64,000 bases of DNA. Origin: Pseudomonas xionganensis. Lineage in GTDB: Bacteria > Pseudomonadota > Gammaproteobacteria > Pseudomonadales > Pseudomonadaceae. Positions 53,310 to 62,275 of the stretch are shown in pieces; position 1 is the first letter of the stretch; every line of letters starts with the position of its first letter. Where the stretch lies: assembly GCF_009763245.1 (NCBI RefSeq), contig NZ_WKJZ01000005.1:83437-147436 (forward strand), written 5' to 3'. The notes under the pieces are model-generated. The model ran no database searches and was not told the DNA's origin. It saw only the letters and a list, made by a program, of their open reading frames with translations. The translations under genes were made by a program, and so were the position numbers.

Positions 53310-56300
53310 GTGTCCAGCCCTACTGACCGCCGCCCGCCCCTGCCCTTTATTCCAGCCCTTGACCCCGCCGAGTTCGAGAAGACCTGGAACGATGCCCCGC
53401 GCCTGCTGCGCGCCCTCAATGGCGCGCGCCTCGGCACCTGGTACTGGGATATCGAAAGCGGCCGGGTCAACTGGTCGCGTGGGGCTCAGGCACTGTTCGG
53501 CCTGGACCCGAAGAAGCCCCTGCAAGAACGGGTCGACTATATCGAGCTGATTCCCGAGGAGGATCGTCCCGGCATCCTCAAGCTGTTCGAACAGATTCTC
53601 GCCGGCAATCCCAACCAGGCCTTCCAGCATCGCATCATCTGGCCCGACGCCAGCCTGCACTGGCTGGAAATCACCGGCAGCCTGCAGCACGATGCCGATG
53701 GCAAGCCGCGGGTGATGGGCGTGATCCGCGATATCACCCGCCAACGGGAGCGGGAACAGGCCCTGCGCAGCAGCGAAGAGAAGTTTGCCAAGGCTTTCAA
53801 CTTCACGCCCGACGCCGTGGTGATCACCGAAAAGAGCACCGGGCGCTTTATCGAGGTCAATGCCGGCTTTGAGCGCCAATTTGGCTGGCACAGCTCCCAG
53901 ACCCTTGGGCGCACCTCGGTGGAACTGGGCATCTGGGCCGCCCCCAAGGACCGTCGACGCATGCTCGACGCCATCGCCAAGGGCCAGCTCAACGGCCTGG
54001 AGGTCAGTCTCTACCACCGCAACGGCAGCCTACGGCGCAACCTGCTGTTCGGCGGTGAGGTGGTACTCGACGGCAGCCCCTGCCTGGTACTGTCGCTACG
54101 CGATGTCACCCAGCAGCGCCAGCAGGAACAAGCCCTCAAGGACAGCCAGGAGCGCCTCGACCTGGCCCTGGATTCGGCCGCACTCGGCACCTGGGACTGG
54201 CATATCCCCAGCAACATGTTGTTCGGCTCAGCCCGCGCCGCCAAGCTGCACGGTCTGGCCGAAGAGCCCTTCCATGATGATTTCCGCAAATTCTTCTGCT
54301 TCGTGCCGATGGAAGATCGGCAGGCCATGCGCCAGCACTACAACAACCTGCTGCAGGGGGTAAGCGAGTCCTATCAGGTTACCTACCGCGCCATCTACGG
54401 CAACCAGGAGGTGCATTACCTGGAGAGCACCGCCAAGCTCTACCGCGACGCCCAGGGCCAACCGCTGCGCATGGCCGGCATTCTCATGGACATTACCGAG
54501 CGGGTGCTGCGCGAGCAGAGCCTGAGCGCCTCGGAGGAAAAATTCTCCACCCTGTTCCAGGCCAGTCCCGATCCGGTCAGCCTGACCACACTGCCCGACG
54601 GCATCGCCCTGGAGGTCAACGCCAGCTTCTGCCAGACCTTCGGCTGGCAAGCGGAAGAAGTGGTGGGCCGGCGCATGATGGATATCGCGCTGTGGGCCGA
54701 TCTGGAGCGACGCACCGAACTGTACGAACAGATCAGGCGTGATGGCAGCCTGCATAACGAAATTGCCGAGTTCTGCGACAAAAAGGGCCACAGCCTGACG
54801 TGCGTGGTCTCCTCGCGGCCCATCCAGGTGGGTGAACAGACCTGTATTCTCACCACTTTCCGCGACATTACCGAACGCCAACGGGCCGAGGCCGCACTCA
54901 AGGCCAGCCAGGAAAAGTTCGCCCTGGCCTTCCACTCCAGCCCCGACGCCATCACCATCACCGAGCGCGATACGGGTCGCTATATCGAAGTCAACCAGGG
55001 CTTCTGCCGCCTCACGGGCTATCAGGCCGACGAGGTCATCGGCCGCTGCGCCAACGAGCTCAGCGTCTGGGCCGATCCGCACGAACGCGAGCTGATGGTG
55101 CAGCGCATCATCAACGACGGCCATGTCTACCATATGGAAATGCATGGCAAGCACCGCGACGGCACCATCAAGCTGGTGGAAGTGTCGGTGGAGCCCATCG
55201 AACTCAATGGCAGGGCCTGCCTGTTGCTGACCGCCCGCGACATCAGTGAGCTGAAAAGCATCCAGGCACAGATTCAGCACCTGGCCTACCACGACTCCCT
55301 GACCAACCTGCCCAACCGCGCCCTGCTGCTTGATCGTCTGACTCAACAGATCGCGCTGCTCAAACGCCATGAGCTGCGCGGCGCCCTGCTGTTTCTCGAC
55401 CTCGACCATTTCAAGCACATCAACGACTCGCTCGGCCACCCGGTGGGCGATGCCGTGCTCAAGCTGGTGACTGCACGCCTGGAGTCCAGCGTGCGCCAGG
55501 AGGACACAGTGGCGCGCCTGGGCGGCGATGAATTTGTCGTGCTGCTTTCAGGCCTGGAAGGCAAACGCTCGACCGTCGTCAAGCAAGTGCGGGTTGTCGC
55601 GGAAAAACTGCGTCAACTGCTGACCGAACCCATGCTGCTGGACGGTCACCAGTTACAAGTCACCCCCAGCATCGGCATTGCCCTGATTCCCGATCACGGC
55701 GACACCCCGGCCGACCTGCTCAAGCGCGCCGACATTGCCCTGTACCGAGCCAAGGATTCGGGGCGCAACTGCATCCAGCTATTCCGCCAGACCATGCAAC
55801 AGGCCGCCAGTGAACGCCTGCGCCTGGAAAACGACCTGCGTCTGGCCTTGGCCCGGGGCGAGTTCGAGCTGCACTTCCAGCCCCAGGTGGATGCCCGCAG
55901 CAACCTGATCACCGGCGCCGAGGTGCTGCTGCGCTGGGCCCATCCGACCCTGGGCCAGCAGTCACCGGCCCTGTTTATCCATATTCTCGAAGAAAGCGGC
56001 CTGATCCTCGAAGTGGGTGGCTGGGTCCTGGCCGAAGCCTGCCATGCCTGTGCCGAACTGCTGCGCCAGGGGCTGGCCGATACGCAGAGCTTCAGCCTGT
56101 GCGTCAATATCAGCCCACGGCAGTTCCGCCAGCACGATTTTGTCGAACGGGTGGAAAACAGCCTGGTGAGCAGCCAGCTGCCAGCCAACATGCTCAAGCT
56201 GGAAATCACCGAAGGCATCGTCATCCAGAATATCGACGACACCATCGCCAAGATGAACCGCCTCAAGCGCCTGGGGGTGAGCTTTGCCATGGACGACTTC

Positions 56301-56606
56301 GGCACCGGCTACAGCTCCCTGACCTACCTCAAGCGCCTGCCGGTGGATGTGCTGAAGATCGATCAGTCCTTCGTCCGCGACGCCACCCTGGACGCCAACG
56401 ATGCGGAAATCATCCGCGCCATCGTGGCCATGGCCCGCAGCCTGGGCCTGGACATGATCGCCGAGGGGGTGGAACAGACCGATCAGCTGGACTTCCTGCA
56501 GCAACAGGGCTGCCATCACTATCAGGGCTACCTGTTCAGCAAACCGGTACCCCTGGAGGCCTTCCGCCAGCTCCTGCAGCACAACCACCCAACCGGCCCG
56601 CGCTGA
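53310..56606 (+). CDS. five-PAS GGDEF-EAL protein
   Basis: A 1098-residue cytoplasmic c-di-GMP enzyme with no membrane segment. The start is GTG 53310. Five PAS domains lie at about 35-150, 160-270, 280-400, 415-525 and 535-650. The first and third have LGTWYWDI/LGTWDWHI openings and the others the SSEEKFAKAF type. The GGDEF site is intact at 738-742, with an inhibitory I-site RQED at 729-732, five residues upstream. The EAL domain reads EVL at 871-873; the catalytic Glu is kept, and DDFGTGYSS and KIDQSFV are normal, so phosphodiesterase activity is likely. It may therefore both make and break c-di-GMP. It is convergent with ibpA. Confidence 0.92.
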   Translation: MSSPTDRRPPLPFIPALDPAEFEKTWNDAPRLLRALNGARLGTWYWDIESGRVNWSRGAQALFGLDPKKPLQERVDYIELIPEEDRPGILKLFEQILAGNPNQAFQHRIIWPDASLHWLEITGSLQHDADGKPRVMGVIRDITRQREREQALRSSEEKFAKAFNFTPDAVVITEKSTGRFIEVNAGFERQFGWHSSQTLGRTSVELGIWAAPKDRRRMLDAIAKGQLNGLEVSLYHRNGSLRRNLLFGGEVVLDGSPCLVLSLRDVTQQRQQEQALKDSQERLDLALDSAALGTWDWHIPSNMLFGSARAAKLHGLAEEPFHDDFRKFFCFVPMEDRQAMRQHYNNLLQGVSESYQVTYRAIYGNQEVHYLESTAKLYRDAQGQPLRMAGILMDITERVLREQSLSASEEKFSTLFQASPDPVSLTTLPDGIALEVNASFCQTFGWQAEEVVGRRMMDIALWADLERRTELYEQIRRDGSLHNEIAEFCDKKGHSLTCVVSSRPIQVGEQTCILTTFRDITERQRAEAALKASQEKFALAFHSSPDAITITERDTGRYIEVNQGFCRLTGYQADEVIGRCANELSVWADPHERELMVQRIINDGHVYHMEMHGKHRDGTIKLVEVSVEPIELNGRACLLLTARDISELKSIQAQIQHLAYHDSLTNLPNRALLLDRLTQQIALLKRHELRGALLFLDLDHFKHINDSLGHPVGDAVLKLVTARLESSVRQEDTVARLGGDEFVVLLSGLEGKRSTVVKQVRVVAEKLRQLLTEPMLLDGHQLQVTPSIGIALIPDHGDTPADLLKRADIALYRAKDSGRNCIQLFRQTMQQAASERLRLENDLRLALARGEFELHFQPQVDARSNLITGAEVLLRWAHPTLGQQSPALFIHILEESGLILEVGGWVLAEACHACAELLRQGLADTQSFSLCVNISPRQFRQHDFVERVENSLVSSQLPANMLKLEITEGIVIQNIDDTIAKMNRLKRLGVSFAMDDFGTGYSSLTYLKRLPVDVLKIDQSFVRDATLDANDAEIIRAIVAMARSLGLDMIAEGVEQTDQLDFLQQQGCHHYQGYLFSKPVPLEAFRQLLQHNHPTGPR

Positions 56607-56643
56607 AACGAACAAGAGCACCCGAAGGTGCTCTTGTTCGTTT
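56606..56643. terminator. bidirectional terminator between the GGDEF-EAL gene and ibpA
   Basis: A perfect 17-bp stem AAACGAACAAGAGCACC-cgaa-GGTGCTCTTGTTCGTTT. Its left edge touches the GGDEF-EAL stop codon and its right edge is 11 bases from the ibpA stop. With A3/T3 tails it can serve both convergent genes. Confidence 0.9.
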
Positions 56644-56653
56644 CTAGCCGTGC

Positions 56654-57103
56654 TTAACGCTGCAAGGCCGGGTGCTGGCTGCCGATGGGAATACGCTTGG
56701 CCTTGGCCTCTTCCGGCACGATGCGCACCAGATCGATATTGAGCAGACCGTTGACCAGGCTGGCGGCCTTGACCTCGATATGGTCGGCCAGGCGGAACGA
56801 CAGCTTGAACGCACGCTGGGCGATGCCTTGGTACAGATAGGTAACGTTCTCGGCACTGGTATCACGCTTGCCGCCGGTCACAGTCAGCACACCGCGCTCG
56901 ACCTGCAGTTCCAGGTCTTCTTCCTGGAAGCCGGCGGCGGCGACGACGATACGATACTGATCGTCGGCGTACTTCTCGACGTTATAGGGCGGATAGCTGC
57001 TGCCCGCCGACTCATTGCGCATGGCCGACTCGAACAGGTCATTGAAACGATCGAAACCCACGGACTGACGAAACAACGGGGTCATGGAAAATGCGGTGCT
57101 CAT
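56654..57103 (-). CDS. ibpA: small heat-shock protein (Hsp20/IbpA)
   Basis: A 149-residue holdase chaperone that keeps heat-damaged proteins soluble. ATG 57103 (MSTAFSMTPLFRQSVGFDRF) follows the ribosome site AGGAGA. The alpha-crystallin domain covers about 40-130, with YRIVVAAAGFQEEDLEL and GVLTVTGGKR. The C-terminal I-x-I-type anchor is RIPIGSQ. It is controlled by a sigma32-type promoter and a likely RNA thermometer directly upstream. The length equals the usual Pseudomonas IbpA. Confidence 0.95.
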   Translation of the reverse strand: MSTAFSMTPLFRQSVGFDRFNDLFESAMRNESAGSSYPPYNVEKYADDQYRIVVAAAGFQEEDLELQVERGVLTVTGGKRDTSAENVTYLYQGIAQRAFKLSFRLADHIEVKAASLVNGLLNIDLVRIVPEEAKAKRIPIGSQHPALQR

Positions 57104-57160
57104 GGCGTCTCTCCTGATATTCAGCGAGTTAAGGTGCGGGACCCGCTTGCGGCGTCCCAC
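57104..57160 (-). promoter_or_regulatory. ROSE-like RNA thermometer in the ibpA 5' leader
   Basis: The minus-strand leader forms a hairpin next to the start codon, CUCGCUG-aauau-CAGGAG (57128-57111), which pairs the ribosome site AGGAG and leaves one bulged G on the 5' side. The motif U(U/C)GCU opposite AGGA is the hallmark of ROSE elements. Upstream, 57160-57134 holds a longer stem (GUGGGAC...GUCCCGC around CCGCAAGCGG). Heat should melt the first hairpin and free the ribosome site. Confidence 0.75.
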
Positions 57161-57168
57161 AATGCTGA

Positions 57169-57196
57169 AAATGTGGCGCCTCGGTTAGATTTCAAG
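57169..57196 (-). promoter_or_regulatory. sigma32 heat-shock promoter of ibpA
   Basis: On the minus strand, -35 CTTGAAA (57196-57190) matches the sigma32 consensus exactly. After 13 bases the -10 CCACATTT (57176-57169) differs from CCCCATNT at one position. The predicted start near 57162 would put the two leader hairpins at the very 5' end of the mRNA. Confidence 0.85.
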
Positions 57197-57229
57197 CCTG
57201 TGCAAAATTTTCTTACAGGGAGCAGGTCG

Positions 57230-57976
57230 ATGAGCAAAGTCATGCTGATTACCGGCGCCAGCCGTGGCATCGGTGCCGCCACCGCCAGGCTGGCAGCCGC
57301 CCAGGGCTATGCCCTGTGTCTGAATTATCAGCGCCAAGCGGCGGCGGCGCAGGCGCTGGCAACAGAGATCATCCAGGCGGGCGGCCAGGCCATTGCCGTA
57401 CAGGCCGATGTGGGCGATGAGCGCCAGGTAATGCAGCTGTTCGCCCGCCTCGATCAGCAGTTTGGGCGCCTCGATGTACTGGTCAACAATGCCGGCATGC
57501 TGGAGCCCCAGATGCGCCTGGAGCAGATGGACCTGGCGCGCTGGCAGCGGGTTTTTACCACCAATGTGTTCGGCAGCTTTCTCTGTTGCCGCGAGGCGAT
57601 CAAACGCATGTCGACGCGCCAGGGTGGCAGCGGCGGCGCCATCGTCAACCTGTCCTCGATGGCGGCACGGCTGGGGGCTCCCGAGGAATATATCGACTAT
57701 GCCGCGGCCAAAGGCGCGATCGATAGCCTGACCCTGGGCCTGGCCAAGGAAGTGGCGGCCGATGGCATCCGGGTCAACGCGGTGCGGCCGGGGGTGATCG
57801 CCACTGAAATTCATGCCAGCGGCGGCGAACCTGAGCGGGTGGCCCGGGTCAGCCGAAGCGTGCCCATGGGCCGCGGGGGCCAGGCCAGTGAGGTGGCCGA
57901 AGCCATTCTCTGGCTGGCCAGCGAGCAGGCTTCCTATACCAGTGGGGCACTGCTGGATATCAGCGGCGGGCGCTGA
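57230..57976 (+). CDS. short-chain dehydrogenase/reductase
   Basis: A 248-residue classical SDR. The start is ATG 57230, with GGGAG and AGG upstream. The cofactor motif TGASRGIG is at 8-15, NNAG at 86-89, and the catalytic residues are Ser143, Tyr157 and Lys161 (YAAAK). C-terminal VRPGVIATEIHASGGEP and the end block YTSGALLDISGGR fit glucose/3-oxoacyl reductase-like members. The substrate is unknown. It is divergent from ibpA, whose promoter overlaps its leader, and it ends three bases before the convergent dus gene. Confidence 0.93.
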   Translation: MSKVMLITGASRGIGAATARLAAAQGYALCLNYQRQAAAAQALATEIIQAGGQAIAVQADVGDERQVMQLFARLDQQFGRLDVLVNNAGMLEPQMRLEQMDLARWQRVFTTNVFGSFLCCREAIKRMSTRQGGSGGAIVNLSSMAARLGAPEEYIDYAAAKGAIDSLTLGLAKEVAADGIRVNAVRPGVIATEIHASGGEPERVARVSRSVPMGRGGQASEVAEAILWLASEQASYTSGALLDISGGR

Positions 57977-57979
57977 GTA

Positions 57980-58960
57980 TCAGGCGCTGACCTGTTGATA
58001 AGGCTGCGACACCGGCATGTCGATGCCGAGCAGGGCATCAATACGCAGGCAGTCGTTTTCCCGGCGGAGCAGGTTGAACAACTCGGTGGCCTCTGGATAG
58101 CTGCGGGTCAGCATCGCCAGCCATTGCTTGAGTCGCCCCGGCGCATAACGCGGTGACAGCTTGCGCCGCGCCTGCAGCCAGAAATCCGCCAGCAGCGGCT
58201 GCAGCTCGCCCCAGCTCATGACTGATACCTGCTGCCCTGCCCGGACGGCAGCAATCTGCCGAGCCAGATCCGGGCACGCCACCAGACCACGGCCGAGCAT
58301 GATGTCCTTGACGCCACTGATCTCACGGCAGCGCTGCCAGTCATCCAGGGTCCAGATCTCGCCATTGGCGAACACCGGCACGGCCACCACATCCTGCACC
58401 CGCGCCACCCATTCCCAGTGGGCCGGCGGTTTGTAGCCCTCGACCTTGGTCCGCGCATGCACCACGATCTGGCTGGCCCCGCCCTCGGCCAGGGCCCGGG
58501 CGCAATCCAGGGCGCCGTCCTTGTGCTCGAAACCCAGGCGCATCTTCGCCGTCACCGGAATAGACGCCGGCACCGCGCGCCGCACCTCACGGACGATGGC
58601 ATGCAGCAGCTCCGGCTCCTTGAGTAGCACCGCGCCACCGCGGGACTTGTTCACGGTCTTGGCCGGGCAGCCGAAGTTCAGGTCGATCACCGGCGCCCCC
58701 AGGGTGCAGGCAAAGGCGGCGTTATCTGCCAGACAGGCGGGATCGGAACCGAGCAACTGCACCCGCAGCGGCGTGCCTGCAGCCGTACGCGCCCCCAGGA
58801 ACAGCTCGGGCGCCAGCTTGCGGTAGGTACTGGCCGGCAACACGCGATCGCTGACGCGGATAAATTCGGTGACGCACCAGTCGATGCCTCCCACTCGGGT
58901 CAGCACGTCGCGAAGGATGTTGTCGACCAACCCCTCCATCGGGGCCAGGGCGATTTGCAT
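57980..58960 (-). CDS. dusC: tRNA-dihydrouridine(16) synthase
   Basis: A 326-residue FMN enzyme that reduces uridine in the tRNA D-arm. The N-terminus APMEGLVDNILRDVLT is typical of DusC. The catalytic Cys is C98 in NFGCPAKTVNKSRGGA. KMRLGFEHKD and VVHARTKVEGYKPPAHW bind FMN, followed by FANGEIW and MLGRGLVACPDL. A helical C-terminal tRNA-binding domain follows. The subfamily assignment rests on these motifs and the short length. The end is convergent with the SDR gene. Confidence 0.93.
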   Translation of the reverse strand: MQIALAPMEGLVDNILRDVLTRVGGIDWCVTEFIRVSDRVLPASTYRKLAPELFLGARTAAGTPLRVQLLGSDPACLADNAAFACTLGAPVIDLNFGCPAKTVNKSRGGAVLLKEPELLHAIVREVRRAVPASIPVTAKMRLGFEHKDGALDCARALAEGGASQIVVHARTKVEGYKPPAHWEWVARVQDVVAVPVFANGEIWTLDDWQRCREISGVKDIMLGRGLVACPDLARQIAAVRAGQQVSVMSWGELQPLLADFWLQARRKLSPRYAPGRLKQWLAMLTRSYPEATELFNLLRRENDCLRIDALLGIDMPVSQPYQQVSA

Positions 58961-59081
58961 GGGGCAGGCTCTTGAAGTTTCGGGTAAAAACTATGGAGTG
59001 CAGCTCAGAAGATGGCACAGCGGGCCAAGCGCCGCGTAGTGTACGCGGCACACGGGCCTGGATGAATGGCCGACTATCGTC

Positions 59082-59531
59082 TCAGAGCTCCATGGGAAAA
59101 GGCGGCTGCAGCGCCTTGCCATAGCCCTCGACAAATTCCGCCGGCATACGCTTGGGTTTGCCGCTGGACAGCTCGATGCAGACGAAGGTGGTCTTGGCCC
59201 GCAACAGGGTCACGCCATCCTCCGGGCGCACCAGTTGAAAGCGCCGGTCCATTTTCAAACGCTGGTCCGACTCGACGATCCAGGTGGCCATCTGCAGCTC
59301 TTGCTCTTCGTAAGCGCTGGCCAGGTAGTCGATTTCGTGGCGCAGCACCGCCATGGCACGGTCCAGACGTCGGTATTCGGCCAGGTCCAGGCCCAGGTAC
59401 TGGGAGTGGCGCCAGGCGCAGCGCTCCAGCCAGCTGACATAGACCGCATTGTTGGCGTGCCCCAGGCCATCGATATCCTCGGCGCCGACCTGAATGTCGA
59501 TTACAAAAGGGTTGGCCAGATCCCAGCTCAT
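59082..59531 (-). CDS. hotdog-fold acyl-CoA thioesterase (4HBT family)
   Basis: A 149-residue hotdog protein of the 4-hydroxybenzoyl-CoA thioesterase family, YbgC/FadM type. Near the N-terminus, DIDGLGHANNAVYVSWLE has the family residues Asp21, His25 and Asn27. The substrate is probably an acyl-CoA but cannot be told. The start overlaps the stop of the aldolase gene by four bases (ATGA), so both are in one transcript. Confidence 0.9.
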   Translation of the reverse strand: MSWDLANPFVIDIQVGAEDIDGLGHANNAVYVSWLERCAWRHSQYLGLDLAEYRRLDRAMAVLRHEIDYLASAYEEQELQMATWIVESDQRLKMDRRFQLVRPEDGVTLLRAKTTFVCIELSSGKPKRMPAEFVEGYGKALQPPFPMEL

Positions 59532-60178
59532 AGGGGCTGCTCCAGGCTGCTGGCCAAGGCCCGGGCTTCGGCAGCCAGCTGGGTAATCTGATCCCAGGCG
59601 CGGGCACGCACCAGATTGCTCGGGGCGATCCAGGTGCCCCCCACACAGGCGACATTGGGCAGGCGCAGAAAACTCAGCAGGTTGTCCGGGGTGATACCGC
59701 CCGTGGGGCAGAAGCGAATACCGGTAAAGGGGCCCTTGAAGCTCTTGAGCATCTTGATGCTGCTGGCGCCATTGGCCGGGAAGAGCTTCAGCGAGCGATA
59801 GCCGTACTCCAGCGCCAGCAGCACTTCGGAGGGTGTCATCACCCCAGGCAGGTAGGGCAAACCGGCATCATCCGCTGCAGCGGCCAGGCGTTCGGTGCAG
59901 CCCGGACTGACGGTAAACTGAGCGCCGGCATCGCGGGCCTCGGCAAACTGCTCGGCATGGATCAGGGTACCCGCGCCGATCAGCAGCTCCGGCAACTCCT
60001 TGCGCATGGCCGCCAGGGCATCCAAAGCTCCCGGCGTGCGCAGGGTCACCTCCAGCACACGCACGCCACCGGCATACAAGGCGCGCGCCAGGTCCACCGC
60101 CAGGCCCACATCCTCGATCACCAGCACCGGCAACACCGGGCGGGCCTGTTGCAGCACTTCATCCATTGTCAGTTGCAT
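59528..60178 (-). CDS. eda: KDPG/KHG aldolase family protein
   Basis: A 216-residue class I aldolase that splits 2-keto-3-deoxy-6-phosphogluconate or 4-hydroxy-2-oxoglutarate. The Schiff-base Lys is K131 in YRSLKLFPA and the catalytic Glu is E43 in LEVTLRTP. GAGTL and the phosphate site CPTGGI are present. It is not next to edd, and Pseudomonas genomes carry another eda in the glucose cluster, so this may be a second copy with a different task. ATG 60178 has GGGGAG upstream. Confidence 0.88.
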   Translation of the reverse strand: MQLTMDEVLQQARPVLPVLVIEDVGLAVDLARALYAGGVRVLEVTLRTPGALDALAAMRKELPELLIGAGTLIHAEQFAEARDAGAQFTVSPGCTERLAAAADDAGLPYLPGVMTPSEVLLALEYGYRSLKLFPANGASSIKMLKSFKGPFTGIRFCPTGGITPDNLLSFLRLPNVACVGGTWIAPSNLVRARAWDQITQLAAEARALASSLEQPL

Positions 60179-60409
60179 CGTGTCTCCCCTGCTTGTCTAG
60201 CAGCCCCGCTATCTGGCGGCGCCGACTACAGCTTGCCTGTATGGGCGTTGGAAGGCCAGTCAATCACCCCGGTCACCGCAAAAGTCAATTAGCCCTAACG
60301 CGGGCCGTATCGACAGCTCGATTCATCTAAGCTATCGGTATGTCATATGGCCATAGGATAATGCCCCGGTTATCGACCCCGGATCATTCTGTCGCATGGA
60401 GCACCTGCA

Positions 60410-62275
60410 TTGACCACCCTGCTGCGCCTGTCCCTGTTCCTGTTGCTGCTGCCGGCACTTAGCCAGGCGACGCCCATGCCGCTGTGGCCAGGGGAACAGA
60501 GGCTCCTGCCTGGCCCCTATATGCAGGTGTGGGAAGATCCTGAAGGCCTGGCCGATATCCAGCAGGTGCGCCAACTACCAGGGAGCGCCTGGCAGCCGGT
60601 GGCGCGGCGTGACGCCAGCTTCGGTTACAACGGCCACGCCTACTGGTTGCGCCTGCAGGTGCATAACCCCACGGCCCAGCCCCAGGACTGGATACTGCTG
60701 ATCGGCAACCCGCTTCTCGACCACCTGGACGCCTATGGCCTGGATGGCGAGCGGGTCTACCAGGCCGGCGATCAACGCCCCTTTGGCGCCCGCTGGATCG
60801 AACACCGGCAACTGCTGCTGCCCCTACGTCTGGCCCCGGGAGAACAGCGCGAGCTGTTGCTGCGCATGCAGACCGAGGGCTCGGCCAACCTCAGCGCCAG
60901 CCTGATGACTGCAGCCACCTTCAACCTTCACGAACAGCGCATGCTGTTACTCCAGGGTCTGTTCTTTGGCGCCCTGCTGGTGATGCTGATCTACAACCTG
61001 TCGATCTTTATCATCACCCGCGACCGCAACTACCTGTGGTACAGCCTGTTTGTCGCCAGCTTCACCCTCTACCAATTTATTCAGCTGGGCTTTGCCTTCC
61101 AGTGGCTGTGGCCCGAAGCCCTCTGGTGGCAGCAGCTGAGCTTCCCCTTCAGTTCGGCCCTGGCCACCCTGTTCGGCATTCTCTTTACCTACGGCGTGCT
61201 GGACCTCAAGGCCGGGCCGCCACTGTATACGCACCTCACCCGGTGTCTGCTGGCCGCCAGCCTGCTGGTTATCGCCCTGGCCCTGCTCGCGCCCTACAGC
61301 CTGGCGCTGATCGGCAGCTTTGCCCTGCTGGTGGCCTGCGCCCTGCTGGCCTTTGTCTTTACCCTGCTGCGCTGGCGCCAGGGCTATCGCCCGGCCAAGC
61401 TATTTGCCCTGGGCTGGTCGATGCTGATCATCGCCAGCCTGTTCAGCATCCTCAGCGGCACCGGGGTGATCGCCAATTCCCAGCTCACCCTGCATGCCCA
61501 ACAGATCGGCGGCCTGCTGGAGCTGGTGATTTTCTCCATCGCCCTGGGTTCACGCATTCGCCAGGCCCAGCAAGCGCAGCAACTGGCCCAGGCCCGGTTG
61601 CTGGCCAACGAACAACAGTTGCGCCTGGAGCAGGCCAAGAGCCTGCAGCTGCAACGGGAGATCAGCGAAGGTCTGGAAACCCGGGTGCAGGAGCGCACTG
61701 CTTCCCTGCAACAAGCCCTGCGGGAGCTGTCCAGCGCCAACCAGCGCCTAGCCGAGTTGAGCCGACATGACAGTCTCACCGGCCTGTTCAATCGCCAGGT
61801 ACTCAACGAAGAACTGGAGCGGGTACTGGCCCAGGCCCGGCGCAGCCGTCAGCCCATGGCCATCCTGATGCTGGATCTGGACTTTTTCAAAAAGGTCAAC
61901 GATGACCATGGCCACCTGGCCGGCGATGCCTGCCTGCAGCACGCGGCCAGACGCATGCAACAACGCATGCGCAGCAATGACCTGCTCGCGCGCTTTGGTG
62001 GGGAAGAGTTTGCCGCAGTCCTCAGTGACACCCACCTAGATGGCGCCCGCGACCTGGCCGAGCAATTACGTCTCGACCTGCAGCAAAACCCCTGCCACTA
62101 CCAGCAGCAGGTCATCCCCCTGAGCCTGAGCATCGGTGTCTGCGCCCTGGTACCGGACAAGCATACTGACCGCGAACAGCTGCTGCGTCAGGCCGACCAG
62201 GCCCTGTACCAGGCCAAGGCCGGCGGACGCAATCAGGTGCGCTGTTACGAAGCCAGCACGCCAGGCGAAGCCTGA
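60410..62275 (+). CDS. 7TMR-DISM sensor diguanylate cyclase
   Basis: A 621-residue membrane sensor. It starts at TTG 60410, with GGAG eight bases upstream, in a signal peptide ending LSQA (about 20). The periplasmic 7TMR-DISMED2 domain (about 30-170) includes HAYWLRLQVHNPT. Seven membrane helices cover about 180-390. A coiled coil (about 390-460) leads to a GGDEF domain with GGEEF intact at 530-534 and an I-site RSND at 521-524. It should make c-di-GMP in answer to an outside ligand, perhaps a carbohydrate. The 3' end overlaps the convergent hydrolase gene by 31 bases. Confidence 0.92.
   Translation: MTTLLRLSLFLLLLPALSQATPMPLWPGEQRLLPGPYMQVWEDPEGLADIQQVRQLPGSAWQPVARRDASFGYNGHAYWLRLQVHNPTAQPQDWILLIGNPLLDHLDAYGLDGERVYQAGDQRPFGARWIEHRQLLLPLRLAPGEQRELLLRMQTEGSANLSASLMTAATFNLHEQRMLLLQGLFFGALLVMLIYNLSIFIITRDRNYLWYSLFVASFTLYQFIQLGFAFQWLWPEALWWQQLSFPFSSALATLFGILFTYGVLDLKAGPPLYTHLTRCLLAASLLVIALALLAPYSLALIGSFALLVACALLAFVFTLLRWRQGYRPAKLFALGWSMLIIASLFSILSGTGVIANSQLTLHAQQIGGLLELVIFSIALGSRIRQAQQAQQLAQARLLANEQQLRLEQAKSLQLQREISEGLETRVQERTASLQQALRELSSANQRLAELSRHDSLTGLFNRQVLNEELERVLAQARRSRQPMAILMLDLDFFKKVNDDHGHLAGDACLQHAARRMQQRMRSNDLLARFGGEEFAAVLSDTHLDGARDLAEQLRLDLQQNPCHYQQQVIPLSLSIGVCALVPDKHTDREQLLRQADQALYQAKAGGRNQVRCYEASTPGEA

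Noticed and set aside
59528..60178. A complete Entner-Doudoroff cluster around eda
   Set aside because: No edd, zwf, pgl or hexR gene is nearby; the neighbours are a thioesterase and a dus gene.
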